Shown here: positions 1 through 7,598 of the stretch, piece after piece | How positions within the stretch are numbered: position 1 is the stretch's first letter | How the letters are laid out: each line of letters opens with the position of its first letter | Source of the DNA: Streptosporangiales bacterium | GTDB taxonomy: Bacteria; Actinomycetota; Actinomycetes; Streptosporangiales; WHSR01 | Length of the DNA: 39,413 nucleotides | NCBI GenBank assembly: GCA_009379995.1 | Contig: WHSR01000052.1 | Span: 1 to 39,413, forward strand | Direction of reading: 5' to 3' | The notes under the pieces: model-generated | The model's database searches: none | Seen by the model: only the letters and a program-made list of their open reading frames with translations | What the model was told of the DNA's origin: nothing | Translations under genes and position numbers: made by a program

Positions 1-91
1 ACGACTTCGCCCGGCGCGACCAGCGCAGCAGCGTCTCCCGCTCCTCCCCCGACAACACCAGCGGCTCTTTCGGGCGGCCACGTCCAGGCAT
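1..91 (-). CDS. IS630-family transposase, N-terminal fragment (cut by window edge)
   Basis: Thirty codons are visible, starting at the ATG at 91-89 and running off the left edge. The protein begins MPGRGRPKEPLVLS and continues with GEERETLLRWSRRAKS. This is the usual opening of IS630-family transposases: a basic GRP motif, a PLVLS stretch, then the first helix of a helix-turn-helix DNA-binding domain. The catalytic DDE domain is outside the window, so activity cannot be judged. The family call rests on recognition of this short N-terminus. Confidence 0.7.
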   Translation of the reverse strand, partial: MPGRGRPKEPLVLSGEERETLLRWSRRAKS

Positions 92-138
92 GACAGAGAC
101 CGTACATTATCTCGTCGAACTTCAGGCGCAGGACACTA
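1..138 (-). mobile_element. Terminal part of an IS630-family insertion sequence
   Basis: The window opens inside an insertion sequence. The first 91 bases encode the start of an IS630-type transposase on the minus strand, and the bases up to about 138 are its untranslated end. IS630 elements insert at TA dinucleotides. A CTAG at 136-139 offers a TA at 137-138 that would put the element tip there, but the other end and the target duplication lie outside the window, so the boundary is inferred. The DUF885 gene beginning at 183 is untouched. Confidence 0.7.
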
Positions 139-182
139 GCGGGGGGTCAGCCCATCCTCGTATCACGGGCAGAAGGGGGAGC

Positions 183-1703
183 TCAGCCGCGGTCCAGCGC
201 CGTGTCCAGCAGCCCGAGCGGCGGGGAGCCCAGGTCCAGCAGTGCCGTGTGGAACCGCAGGTGGCTGTACGTCGTGCCCCAGCGCGCCCGGGCCCGTTCC
301 CGCAGCTCGCGGAGCACCAGCTTGCCCCAGGTGTAGCGGCCGTACGTGGGGTCGAACGTCGCGCGCCGAGCCTCGGAGAGCGCCGCCGGGCCGCTCAGGT
401 TGGTGTCTTCGCTGAACCGCCTCGCCGCCTCGTTGACGGTCATCGCGCCGGTGTGGATCCCGATGGCGCAGGCCAGTCGGGTCACCCGGACCAGCGCCTC
501 CAGGTAGACGCCGAACGCGAACCGGGGGTCGTCGGCAAGGAAGCCCTCCTCGACGCAGAGTTCCTCCCCGTAGTGCGCCCAGCCTTCGCCGAACGTGCTC
601 GAATGCAGGATGCGGCGTACCTGGGTGGACGCGCGCCGCAGCGCCCTTCCGTGCGCGAAGTGCCCGGGTGCGACCTCGTGCACGGTGATGGCGGGCAACG
701 TCGTCGCGCTGAAGACCTCCAGCCATTCTTCGACGTCGTCGGTCGGCCAGGACGGGTCCGGCGGGGTGATGTGGTACCAGGAGGGCGCGTCCCGCTCCTC
801 GGGTGCCGCCCAGGTCATCATGGCCATCGCCCAGCGTCGCGACTCCGGAGCCAGCCCGACCCGGCAGTCTCCGTCGATGTGGGGCACCAGGTTGCGCGTC
901 CTGGTGAACGTGATGGCCTCCTGGGTGCAGCGGCGAGCCTCGTCGAGAACCCCGTCGATGTCGGGATGGTCGAGCACCAGGTAGCGGGCCAGGTCGAGCG
1001 GCGGACGCTCCGGATCGATCCGGCGCGCGGCCTCCTCCAGCATGGCCACGAGGCGGTTCCGCTCCTGGTCCGCCTGCTCGGCGACCCGGGCCAGATCCAG
1101 TTGCATGGCCTCGCTGCTGCCCATCAGCCGGGCCAGCCCGTGCGCTCCCAGCGCCGCGTCCGGCTCGCCGCGTTCGGCGGCCCGCTCCAGGTGGGCGACC
1201 AGCCGCCGGTGTGCCGTGACGGCAGGTTCGCGCAGCTCGCCGGCGTCCGCGGGGATGCCTTCGGCGAGCCCTTCCACGGCGGGCAGCAGCGCCTCGGCGA
1301 CCGGTGCGCTCAGCGCGTCGAGCGACGCGATGGCGTTCGCCACCGCATCCGGCCACAGGGCAAGGTGCCGGCGCTTCGCCTCCGCCCGCCGCCGTGCCGG
1401 CGCGTACTCGCGGTCGTAGCAGGCGAGGTCCAGGGCTTCGAGGTGCAGGAGCGGGCTGCGCCGGTGCAGCTCCAGTTCCCCGTACAGCACGCGGAGGTAA
1501 TCCTCGAACGCCGCGAGGTGTGCCTCGTCGTGCGGATCGGGTAGGCGCTCGCCCTGCCGGGTTAACTCCTCGACCCGGCCAAGCCCGCGCTGCACGCCCT
1601 CCGGCGATAGATCCTGGATCTGGCCGTCGTACTCGTGTAGCCCGGCTTCTTCCCGGACGCCCGCGACCATCAGGTCGCAGACAGCGCGAAGGCGAGAATC
1701 CAT
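183..1703 (-). CDS. DUF885 family protein, putative zinc metallopeptidase
   Basis: This 506-residue protein carries HEVAPGH at residues 342-348, the HExxPGH signature of the DUF885 family, followed by GEGWAHYGEE around 372-381, whose Glu is the likely third metal ligand. The family resembles gluzincin metallopeptidases, and the substrate is unknown. The N-terminal 300 residues are mostly predicted helix, normal for the family. There is no signal peptide, so it is probably cytoplasmic. The start at 1703 is supported by TAGCGT on the minus strand (1717-1712), 8 nt upstream and without a ribosome binding site, which suggests a leaderless message. It is divergent from the kinase gene and seems to be a single-gene unit. 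The left neighbour is an IS630 element about 45 bases beyond the stop. Confidence 0.85.
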   Translation of the reverse strand: MDSRLRAVCDLMVAGVREEAGLHEYDGQIQDLSPEGVQRGLGRVEELTRQGERLPDPHDEAHLAAFEDYLRVLYGELELHRRSPLLHLEALDLACYDREYAPARRRAEAKRRHLALWPDAVANAIASLDALSAPVAEALLPAVEGLAEGIPADAGELREPAVTAHRRLVAHLERAAERGEPDAALGAHGLARLMGSSEAMQLDLARVAEQADQERNRLVAMLEEAARRIDPERPPLDLARYLVLDHPDIDGVLDEARRCTQEAITFTRTRNLVPHIDGDCRVGLAPESRRWAMAMMTWAAPEERDAPSWYHITPPDPSWPTDDVEEWLEVFSATTLPAITVHEVAPGHFAHGRALRRASTQVRRILHSSTFGEGWAHYGEELCVEEGFLADDPRFAFGVYLEALVRVTRLACAIGIHTGAMTVNEAARRFSEDTNLSGPAALSEARRATFDPTYGRYTWGKLVLRELRERARARWGTTYSHLRFHTALLDLGSPPLGLLDTALDRG

Positions 1704-1711
1704 GGGTGGCG

Positions 1712-1717
1712 ACGCTA
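1712..1717 (-). promoter_or_regulatory. -10 box of a leaderless promoter for the DUF885 gene
   Basis: TAGCGT reads on the minus strand and ends 8 nt before the ATG at 1703, with no Shine-Dalgarno between them. It lies back to back with the kinase promoter candidate at 1729-1734. No convincing -35 is visible. This is inference from the TANNNT pattern that recurs in the window. Confidence 0.45.
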
Positions 1718-1728
1718 CCTCATGGCGC

Positions 1729-1734
1729 TACCGT
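1729..1734 (+). promoter_or_regulatory. -10 box of a probable leaderless promoter for the Ser/Thr kinase
   Basis: TACCGT is followed after 9 nt by the ATG at 1744. This supports 1744 rather than 1702 as the kinase start, because 1702 would overlap the start codon of the divergent gene and leave no room for a promoter. Confidence 0.4.
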
Positions 1735-1743
1735 GTTGTTTAT

Positions 1744-3432
1744 ATGGACGCGGGGGCGCAGAGCGAAATGAGGCAGCGGCTGGGCCCGTACCGGCTGCTG
1801 GACCGCATCGGCGAGGGCGGCATGGGTGTCGTCCACCGCGCGAGTGATCCGGAGGGACGGGTCGTCGCGATCAAAGTGCTGCGCCCGCACATCGCCGGCG
1901 ATGCGGTCGCGCGGCGCCGGCTGGTCCGCGAGGTCGAGACCATGCGCCGCGTCCGTAGCCCGCACGTCGCCGGGGTGCTGGACGCCGACGTCACCGGCGA
2001 GGTCCCGTACGTGGTAACACAGTACGTGCCCGGCCGTCCGCTGGACGAGGTGGTGGACCGGGAGGGGCCGCTGCGTGGGCGCGCGCTGAGCCGCCTCGCC
2101 GTCGGCCTGGCGAACGCGTTGTCGGCCATACACGCGGCCGCGGTCGTCCACCGTGACCTCAAGCCCGGCAACGTGATGCTCGTCGACGGCGAGCCCGTGA
2201 TCATCGACTTCGGGATCGCCCAGGCCGTCGACACCACCCGCCTCACCCAGACCGGCATGTTCATCGGCACCCCCGGGTACCTCGCGCCGGAGGTGATCGA
2301 GGGAGAGGATTCCGGGCCGGCCTCGGACGTGCACTCCTGGGCGGCGACCATCGCCTACGCCGCCACCGGGCGGCCGCCGTTCGGCTCCGGTCCGTACGAG
2401 GCAGTCTTCTTCCGGATCACCCAGGGCCAGTACGACCTGGCCGGAGTGACCGGAGAGCTGCTGCCGTTTCTGCATGCGGCCCTCTCCCGCGACCCCAGGG
2501 CGCGTCCGACCGCCGGCTGGCTCGGCGATCAGGTGTTGCGGCTGGACCGCGGTGCGCCCTCCGGGTTGTCGTCGGGGGTAGGTCCCACCGTCGTCGCGCC
2601 GACGCAGGCACACCCGCAGCAGGCGGGGGTCCCGTCCCCGCCTGCGGGTCCTCCCCGGCCGGCGGGTCCGTCCCAGGTGGTTGCCCCCTCCCCGCCGGGT
2701 GCCCGGCCAACCGACAGCTTTTCCGACATCCTCCCGCCCGTCGCGTACGGTGAGCCGGCGTCGGCTCCACCCGCCGCACCGACCCCGCCTCCCGCGCCCC
2801 GCCGGCCGCAGCCGGCGGCGGGCCCCGGTCACCACCCGTTCCTCACCCTTGCCCTGCTGGCGATCGCGGTCGGGCTCGCCGCGATGCTGCCGATGCTCGG
2901 GACGCTCGCCGTGGTGGGCGCGCTGATCGTGCTGCGGGCCGCCGATCGGGCGGAGCGGACGCTGGCGATGCGGCGATCGCTACGCGGGCCGAGCTCTCGT
3001 GACGTCGCCTTGATGGTCCTCGGCATTCCGTGGGGGCTGGTCCGGGGCGCGGTCACCACCCTGCTGCTGATACCCCTGGCGGCCACGCTGGCGGTGGTGC
3101 TAGGCGTCCTGCTGGCGTACCCGCTTCGCGGGATGACCCTCAACACCGTCGGGGCCTACGCGGCGGCCGGATTCGTCGGAGTGCTGTGCGCGGGTCCCGG
3201 ATCGCGGGCGGTGCGGAGGCAGGCGAACCGGCTCGTCGGCGCGGTCGCACAGGAGCCGCGGGAGACGCTCTTCGCCGGGGTGACCCTGGGGTTCCTCGCC
3301 TTCCTCGCGATCGTCGGCGGGCTCTCGCAGGCGCCGGTGTGGTGGCCGCTGCCGCCGCCGGAGCAGATGTTCGACGGCCTGGCCTCGAACGCCCACGAGA
3401 GTTTCCTGCAGTGGTTGACGGACCGGTGGTGA
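1744..3432 (+). CDS. Membrane-anchored serine/threonine protein kinase (PknB-like, no PASTA)
   Basis: The 562-residue protein has a Hanks-type kinase domain at about residues 14-265: glycine loop IGEGGMGVV, VAIKVL with the ATP lysine near K44, HRDLKPGN with catalytic Asp near 138, DFG near 155-157, an activation-loop T-rich stretch, and APEV. A Pro/Ala-rich linker of about 90 residues follows, then four to five hydrophobic segments to the C-terminus. No PASTA or other extracellular sensor is present, so any signal may be sensed through the membrane segments. ATG 1744 is chosen because a TACCGT box lies 9 nt upstream. ATG 1768 (MRQRLGPY) is an alternative, while 1702 would overlap the divergent start codon. 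Cytoplasmic targets are unknown. Confidence 0.88.
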   Translation: MDAGAQSEMRQRLGPYRLLDRIGEGGMGVVHRASDPEGRVVAIKVLRPHIAGDAVARRRLVREVETMRRVRSPHVAGVLDADVTGEVPYVVTQYVPGRPLDEVVDREGPLRGRALSRLAVGLANALSAIHAAAVVHRDLKPGNVMLVDGEPVIIDFGIAQAVDTTRLTQTGMFIGTPGYLAPEVIEGEDSGPASDVHSWAATIAYAATGRPPFGSGPYEAVFFRITQGQYDLAGVTGELLPFLHAALSRDPRARPTAGWLGDQVLRLDRGAPSGLSSGVGPTVVAPTQAHPQQAGVPSPPAGPPRPAGPSQVVAPSPPGARPTDSFSDILPPVAYGEPASAPPAAPTPPPAPRRPQPAAGPGHHPFLTLALLAIAVGLAAMLPMLGTLAVVGALIVLRAADRAERTLAMRRSLRGPSSRDVALMVLGIPWGLVRGAVTTLLLIPLAATLAVVLGVLLAYPLRGMTLNTVGAYAAAGFVGVLCAGPGSRAVRRQANRLVGAVAQEPRETLFAGVTLGFLAFLAIVGGLSQAPVWWPLPPPEQMFDGLASNAHESFLQWLTDRW

Positions 3433-3617
3433 TCCGGTAGGGACCCCAGCATGATCGCTGTGCGATGCTAGATTGGCGATGGGTTCTACTCGCGGGTAAC
3501 ATCCGGCCGGTGGGCCCCGCCGATCGTTTGGCACGGCTCATTTGGCAGGCTTGACTATGGAGACGAGACAAGGACGCGTGCAGCCGCGCGCCACGGACGG
3601 GAGGTCGGCCGCCGGCC
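3433..3617. other. Intergenic region before etfB
   Basis: This 185-base gap should hold the etfBA promoter. Two weak candidates are visible: a TAGATT box at 3469-3474, next to an imperfect inverted repeat of AGCAT...TCGC and GCGATGCT at 3449-3470, and a TTGGCA -35-like hexamer at 3528-3533. Neither is a convincing complete promoter. A GGGAGG motif near 3599-3604 is somewhat far from the etfB start. Confidence 0.3.
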
Positions 3618-4397
3618 ATGAACATCGTCGTCTGCGTGAAGCAGGTCCCGGACACGTGGGCCGAACGCAAGCTGAGGTCTGAGGACAAGACGCTGGACCG
3701 CGAGTCGGTGGACGGCGTGATCAACGAGTTGGACGAGTACGCCATCGAGGAGTCGTTGCGGATCAAGGAGGCGCACGACGGCGAGGTCACCGTGCTCACC
3801 ATGGGTCCGGAGAAGGCAGCGGAGTCGATCCGCAAGGCGCTGTCGATGGGTGCCGACAAGGCCGTGCACCTGGTGGACGACGCCCTGCACGGGTCGGACG
3901 TGCTCCAGACCTCGTACGCGATGGCGCAGGTGCTGCGCAAGATCGGCTTCGATGTGGTGATCTTGGGGTCGGAGTCGACGGACGCGCGCATGGGGGCGCT
4001 GGCCGCGATGCTCGCCGAGCGCCTCGGCGTCGCCCAGCTCTCGTTGGCGAACAAGGTGGAGATCGACGGAGGGACCATCCGAACGCAGCGGGTGGCCGAC
4101 TACGGGTTCGACCGGGTCGAAGCGTCGCTGCCCGCGGTGGTCAGCGTGGTCGAGAAGATCAACGAGCCGCGGTACCCCTCGTTCAAGGGGATCATGGCGG
4201 CGAAGAAGAAGCCCGTCGACAAGCTGGGCGTGGCCGACGCCGACATCGATGCGGCCAAGGTGGGCCTGACCGGCGCGGCGACCGAGGTCGTCGACTTCGT
4301 CGCGGCACCGCCGAGGGAGAAGGGCACGATCGTCAAGGACGAGGGCGACGGCGGTCAGAAGGTGGCCGAGTTCCTCGCGTCCAAGAAGTTCATCTGA
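3618..4397 (+). CDS. etfB: Electron transfer flavoprotein, beta subunit
   Basis: A 259-residue EtfB/FixA-family protein. It opens with MNIVVCVKQVPDTWAERKL, typical of the nucleotide-binding fold of the beta subunit, and carries the family stretches INELDEYAIEE and VLGSESTDARMGALAAMLAERLG, the latter covering the AMP/FAD-contact region. EtfB pairs with EtfA to move electrons from acyl-CoA and other dehydrogenases towards the quinone pool. etfA follows after a 97-base gap, the usual actinobacterial order, so the two are probably co-transcribed. Length is normal and no residues are obviously missing. A GGGAGG lies about 13 nt upstream of the ATG. Confidence 0.95.
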   Translation: MNIVVCVKQVPDTWAERKLRSEDKTLDRESVDGVINELDEYAIEESLRIKEAHDGEVTVLTMGPEKAAESIRKALSMGADKAVHLVDDALHGSDVLQTSYAMAQVLRKIGFDVVILGSESTDARMGALAAMLAERLGVAQLSLANKVEIDGGTIRTQRVADYGFDRVEASLPAVVSVVEKINEPRYPSFKGIMAAKKKPVDKLGVADADIDAAKVGLTGAATEVVDFVAAPPREKGTIVKDEGDGGQKVAEFLASKKFI

Positions 4398-4494
4398 GCC
4401 GTGAGCGACGCACGCGAGGCATCGGTGAGAAACCGGATGAATGAGAACCCGCCGAGCGGGCGGAGAAGCGAACAAGAGAGCAGGGTCGGTAGGC

Positions 4495-5448
4495 ATGGCT
4501 GAGGTTCTCGTCCTGGTCGATCAGCAGGATGGCACCGTCAAGAAGGTCACCTGCGAACTGTTGACGTTGGCGCGCCGATTCGGTGAGCCGGCGGCGGTGT
4601 GGGTCGGCTCCGGTTACGGCGACGCGGGCAAGGAGAAGCTGGCCGAGTTCGGCGCGACCAAGGTGTACGTGGCCGCCGACCCCGATCTCGATTCGTACGT
4701 GGTGGCCCCCAAGACCGAGGTGTTGGCCAAGCTGGTCGCGGACGCCTCCCCGGCCGCGGTGCTGGTCTCCTCCTCGTTGGACGGCAAGGAGGTGGCCGCC
4801 CGGCTGGCGGTGAAGACCGACTCCGGGCTGATCACCGACGCGGTCGACGTGGCCGACGGCTTCGTGGTCGAGCAGCAGATCTTCGGCGGGTCGATCATCG
4901 TGCACTCCAAGGTGCGGTCCGGCACGCCGATCATCGCGGTACGGCCGAACTCGGCGGCGGCCGAGCCGGCCCCGGCCCAGGCCGCGGAGGAGCAGGTGAG
5001 CATCGAGCTGCCCGAGGCCGCGAAGGCCGCCCGGGTGGTCGAACGCGTCGTCCAGGAGACGAGCGAACGGCCGGAGCTGGCCGAGGCGGCGATAGTCGTC
5101 TCCGGCGGACGCGGCGTCGGCGGTGCGGAGAACTTCTCGATCATCGAGAACCTGGCCGACACGCTCGGCGCGGCGGTCGGCGCGTCGCGGGCCGCCACCG
5201 ATGCTGGCTGGTATCCACACCAGTTCCAGGTCGGGCAGACCGGCAAGACGGTGTCCCCGCAGCTGTACATCGCGGTGGGTATCTCCGGGGCGATCCAGCA
5301 CCGGGCCGGCATGCAGACCTCCAAGACCATCGTCGCCATCAACAAGGACCCTGAGGCCCCCATCTTCGAGCTGGCCGACTACGGCATCGTCGGCGACCTG
5401 TTCGACGTCGCGCCGCAGCTCGCCGAGGAGATCAAGAAACGCAAGTAA
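4495..5448 (+). CDS. etfA: Electron transfer flavoprotein, alpha subunit
   Basis: A 317-residue EtfA/FixB protein. The start MAEVLVLVDQ at 4495 matches the family N-terminus. An in-frame ATG at 4441 would add 18 basic residues unlike EtfA. The C-terminal FAD-binding domain is complete: SGGRGVGGAENF, the GASRAATDAGW loop, QVGQTGKTVSPQLY, GISGAIQHRAGM, and NKDPEAPIFELADYGIVGDLF. The protein binds FAD and, with EtfB, passes electrons from dehydrogenases to ETF:quinone oxidoreductase. A degenerate copy of its last part lies 82 bases downstream (5530-5655), pointing to an old tandem duplication. Confidence 0.96.
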   Translation: MAEVLVLVDQQDGTVKKVTCELLTLARRFGEPAAVWVGSGYGDAGKEKLAEFGATKVYVAADPDLDSYVVAPKTEVLAKLVADASPAAVLVSSSLDGKEVAARLAVKTDSGLITDAVDVADGFVVEQQIFGGSIIVHSKVRSGTPIIAVRPNSAAAEPAPAQAAEEQVSIELPEAAKAARVVERVVQETSERPELAEAAIVVSGGRGVGGAENFSIIENLADTLGAAVGASRAATDAGWYPHQFQVGQTGKTVSPQLYIAVGISGAIQHRAGMQTSKTIVAINKDPEAPIFELADYGIVGDLFDVAPQLAEEIKKRK

Positions 5449-5529
5449 GTGCGCGAGGGGGAAGCAGGTCTACTGGACGCTGCTCCGGGAGTGCGTGCCT
5501 GCCAGTGACGGAGATCGAGCGATTCCTCT

Positions 5530-5655
5530 ACGCGGAGAGTCTCTGAGCTGCTGGTAGCTGTGGATATCTCCGGGTCGATCCGGCACCGGGCCGGTACGGT
5601 TGGTGATCTATTCGACGTGGTTTCCCAGCTCACCGTAGAGATCAACAAGCGCAAG
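5530..5655 (+). pseudogene. Decayed partial duplicate of the etfA 3' end
   Basis: Read in the frame of the GTG at 5560, this stretch gives RRVSELLVAVDISGSIRHRAG and then TVGDLFDVVSQLTVEINKRK. It mirrors the EtfA C-terminus (KTVS, LYIAVGISGAIQHRAG, then VGDLFDVAPQLAEEIKKRK). Compared with etfA it has lost one codon after VS and about 25 codons between HRAG and VGDLF, and it lacks everything upstream. The frame then runs past the old stop position into unrelated sequence, ending at 5748. It is best read as the remnant of a tandem duplication and not as a functional protein. Divergence at many third positions suggests it is not recent. Confidence 0.8.
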
Positions 5656-5687
5656 CAATTGAGTAATGGAGCTGGGCTCGGTATGCG

Positions 5688-5693
5688 TATATT
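5688..5693 (+). promoter_or_regulatory. -10 box and possible operator of the VapBC-type operon
   Basis: TATATT ends 6 nt before the antitoxin ATG at 5700, and no Shine-Dalgarno is present, so the message is probably leaderless. The box is flanked by direct repeats of GCGTAT (5685-5690 and 5696-5701) 11 bp apart, one helical turn. That spacing suits binding by a ribbon-helix-helix antitoxin for autoregulation, though this role is inferred. Confidence 0.5.
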
Positions 5694-5699
5694 AGGCGT

Positions 5700-5948
5700 A
5701 TGCCCAGGGTGCAGGTGTATCTCCCCGAGAACCTCTACCGAGAGCTGAAGGAGCGCGGTATGTCTGCGTCTGAGCTGTTGCAGAAGGCGATCCGCGACGA
5801 GCTGGGCTACCAGGAGAAACTCGACGCCGCCGAACGATACTTCGCCGCCATGGCCGAGCGGATCGGCGAGCCCACGCCCGAGGAGATGGCCGAGGCCGAG
5901 GCCTGGGCCGACCGGTACTTCGGCCCGGAGGAGGACAAGGAGGACTGA
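5700..5948 (+). CDS. Ribbon-helix-helix antitoxin (VapB-like)
   Basis: An 82-residue acidic protein. The N-terminus, MPRVQVYLPENLYRELKERG then MSASELLQKAIRDEL, is a ribbon-helix-helix DNA-binding fold: a short beta strand with alternating residues followed by two helices. The acidic C-terminal tail, with EEMAEAEAWADRYF and EEDKED, probably wraps the toxin. The PIN-domain toxin gene follows 3 bases after the stop, so this is a type II toxin-antitoxin operon in which the antitoxin also represses its own promoter. The start at 5700 fits the leaderless promoter at 5688-5693. The pair sits directly behind the etfA remnant, a likely insertion hot spot. Confidence 0.85.
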   Translation: MPRVQVYLPENLYRELKERGMSASELLQKAIRDELGYQEKLDAAERYFAAMAERIGEPTPEEMAEAEAWADRYFGPEEDKED

Positions 5949-5951
5949 CAC

Positions 5952-6359
5952 ATGGCGGTGCTCGACTCCACTGCGGTGACGGCCTTGGGCACCGACGTTC
6001 GGTCCGTCATGGCTCGGTATCGGACCCTGAAGCGGCGGGGCCAATGGCGCGCTCCGGTCGTCCCCTCGGTGGTGCTCGTCGAGTGCCTGCGTGGTCATCC
6101 CGGTCGGGACGCCCAGGTGAACCAGTTGCTGGTGGCGTGTGACGTCGTCGAGTCTTTGCCGAAGGCGCTGGCCCGGCGCGCGGCGCAGCTGCGCGCCGCG
6201 GCCCGGCGGGGTTCGGCCGTGGACGCACTCGTCGTCGCGTACGCCGAGCTGCGCGACGCGAAGGTCATCACCGGGGACCTGGAGGATCTCCGGACACTGG
6301 CCGAACACGCAAACGGGGTCACGGTGGTGCCGATTGGGTCCGCGGACGCTGGATCCTGA
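5952..6359 (+). CDS. PIN-domain ribonuclease toxin (VapC-like)
   Basis: A 135-residue PIN-domain protein. The acidic residues of the active site are visible: D5 in VLDSTAV, E44 in VLVECLRG, D91 in SAVDALVVA, and D109 in ITGDLEDL. The family are Mg2+-dependent endoribonucleases, often cutting tRNA or rRNA, held inactive by the partner antitoxin. AGGAGG overlaps the antitoxin gene's 3' end and lies a few bases upstream of the ATG, so the two genes are translated together. The length is normal and all key residues are present, so the toxin looks intact. The RNA target cannot be predicted from sequence. Confidence 0.85.
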   Translation: MAVLDSTAVTALGTDVRSVMARYRTLKRRGQWRAPVVPSVVLVECLRGHPGRDAQVNQLLVACDVVESLPKALARRAAQLRAAARRGSAVDALVVAYAELRDAKVITGDLEDLRTLAEHANGVTVVPIGSADAGS

Positions 6360-6388
6360 ACCCGGAATGCGCGCCGTCGCGGGTTGTT

Positions 6389-6394
6389 TAGGCT
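6389..6394 (+). promoter_or_regulatory. -10 box upstream of the cysteine desulfurase gene
   Basis: TAGGCT ends 9 nt before the ATG at 6404, within TTGTTTAGGCT. The same TANNNT-to-start arrangement occurs at several other genes in the window. A GAGAG lies between box and start but is too close to serve clearly as a Shine-Dalgarno. Confidence 0.4.
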
Positions 6395-6403
6395 GAGAGA
6401 GCC

Positions 6404-7597
6404 ATGCCGTACCTCGATCACGCAGCCACGACGCCCATGCTCCCGGAGGCGATCGACGCCATGACCGCGGAGCTCGGGGGCGCTGGCAACCCATCGTCGC
6501 TGCACGCCTCCGGCCGACGCGCCCGGCGTGCCGTGGAAGAAGCCCGGGAGCAGATCGCCGAGGCGCTCGGCGCCCGGCCCAGCGAGGTCGTCTTCACCAG
6601 CGGCGGTACCGAGGCCGACAACCTCGCGGTCAAGGGCATCTACTGGGGGCGGCGCGCGGCCGACCCGGCCCGCCGGCGGATTCTCGCGAGCGCAGTCGAG
6701 CACCATGCGGTGCTCGACTCGGTGCTCTGGCTCGCCGAGCACGAGGGTGCTGAGGTCGAGTGGATAGCCGTCGACGGGTTCGGCCGGGTGCACCCCGAGA
6801 CGCTGCGGGCCGCCATCGAGTCCGACCCCGGCGCCGTGGCTTTGGTGACGGTCATGTGGGCCAACAACGAGGTCGGCACCATCCAGCCGATCGCCGAGCT
6901 CGCGGCGACCGCGCACGAGTACGGCATCCCGTTCCACACCGACGCGGTGCAGGCCGTCGGCCAGGTGCCGGTGGACTTCGCCGGCAGCGGCGTGGACGCG
7001 ATGACGATCACCGGACACAAGCTAGGCGGGCCGATCGGAGCCGGCGCGCTGCTGCTGGCCAAGGGCCTCGACCCGGTGCCCGTGCTGCACGGTGGGGGGC
7101 AGGAGCGGGACGTACGGTCCGGCACGCTCGACTCTCCGGGAATCGTGGGCCTGGCGACCGCCGTACACCTCGCCGCGGACCGCCAGTCCGAGCACGCCGA
7201 ATACCTCGCCGGCCTGCGCGACGACCTCATCAGCCGGCTGCGCGAGGTGGTTCCCGACGCGGTGCTGAACGGCGACGCCGGGCCGGACCCCACGCACCGG
7301 CTTCCCGGCAACGCCCACTTCTCGTTCCCCGGCTGCGAGGGCGACGCGCTGCTGATGCTCCTCGACGCCAAGGGCGTCGAGTGCTCCACCGGTTCGGCGT
7401 GCTCCGCGGGCGTCGCGCGGCCGAGCCACGTCCTGCTTGCGATGGGGGCCGACGTCGAGCGCGCCCGCTCCTCGCTGCGCTTCTCCTTCGGCCGCACGTC
7501 GACAAAGGCCGACGTCGACGCGCTGATCGACGTCATCGGTCCGGCGGTCGAGCGCGCGAAGCGGGCCGGCGTCGCGGCCGAACGGGGGAGTGACTGA
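6404..7597 (+). CDS. Cysteine desulfurase (NifS/IscS family)
   Basis: A 397-residue PLP-dependent class V aminotransferase-fold protein. Visible motifs are YLDHAATTP at the N-terminus, [11 protein letters not shown] near 65-75, EHHAVLD around the cofactor-stacking His (about 100), [20 protein letters not shown] with the PLP lysine near K206, and [10 protein letters not shown], the loop with the persulfide Cys (about 328-333). It removes sulfur from cysteine as a protein-bound persulfide. mnmA begins directly after the stop, so its main client is probably MnmA for tRNA 2-thiouridine, though Fe-S assembly is also possible. It starts a run of co-directional genes ending at ligA. Confidence 0.93.
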   Translation: MPYLDHAATTPMLPEAIDAMTAELGGAGNPSSLHASGRRARRAVEEAREQIAEALGARPSEVVFTSGGTEADNLAVKGIYWGRRAADPARRRILASAVEHHAVLDSVLWLAEHEGAEVEWIAVDGFGRVHPETLRAAIESDPGAVALVTVMWANNEVGTIQPIAELAATAHEYGIPFHTDAVQAVGQVPVDFAGSGVDAMTITGHKLGGPIGAGALLLAKGLDPVPVLHGGGQERDVRSGTLDSPGIVGLATAVHLAADRQSEHAEYLAGLRDDLISRLREVVPDAVLNGDAGPDPTHRLPGNAHFSFPGCEGDALLMLLDAKGVECSTGSACSAGVARPSHVLLAMGADVERARSSLRFSFGRTSTKADVDALIDVIGPAVERAKRAGVAAERGSD

Positions 7598-7598
7598 C

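Noticed and set aside
1702..1743. Kinase start at ATG 1702
   Set aside because: It would overlap the start codon of the divergent gene and place the promoter inside that gene. ATG 1744 has a -10 box 9 nt upstream.
4441..4494. etfA start 18 codons upstream
   Set aside because: The added residues are basic and unlike any EtfA, and MAEVLVLVDQ at 4495 is the family N-terminus.
5560..5748. A real 62-residue protein downstream of etfA
   Set aside because: Its first half is a deleted copy of the EtfA C-terminus and its second half is antitoxin promoter sequence in another frame. It was called a remnant.
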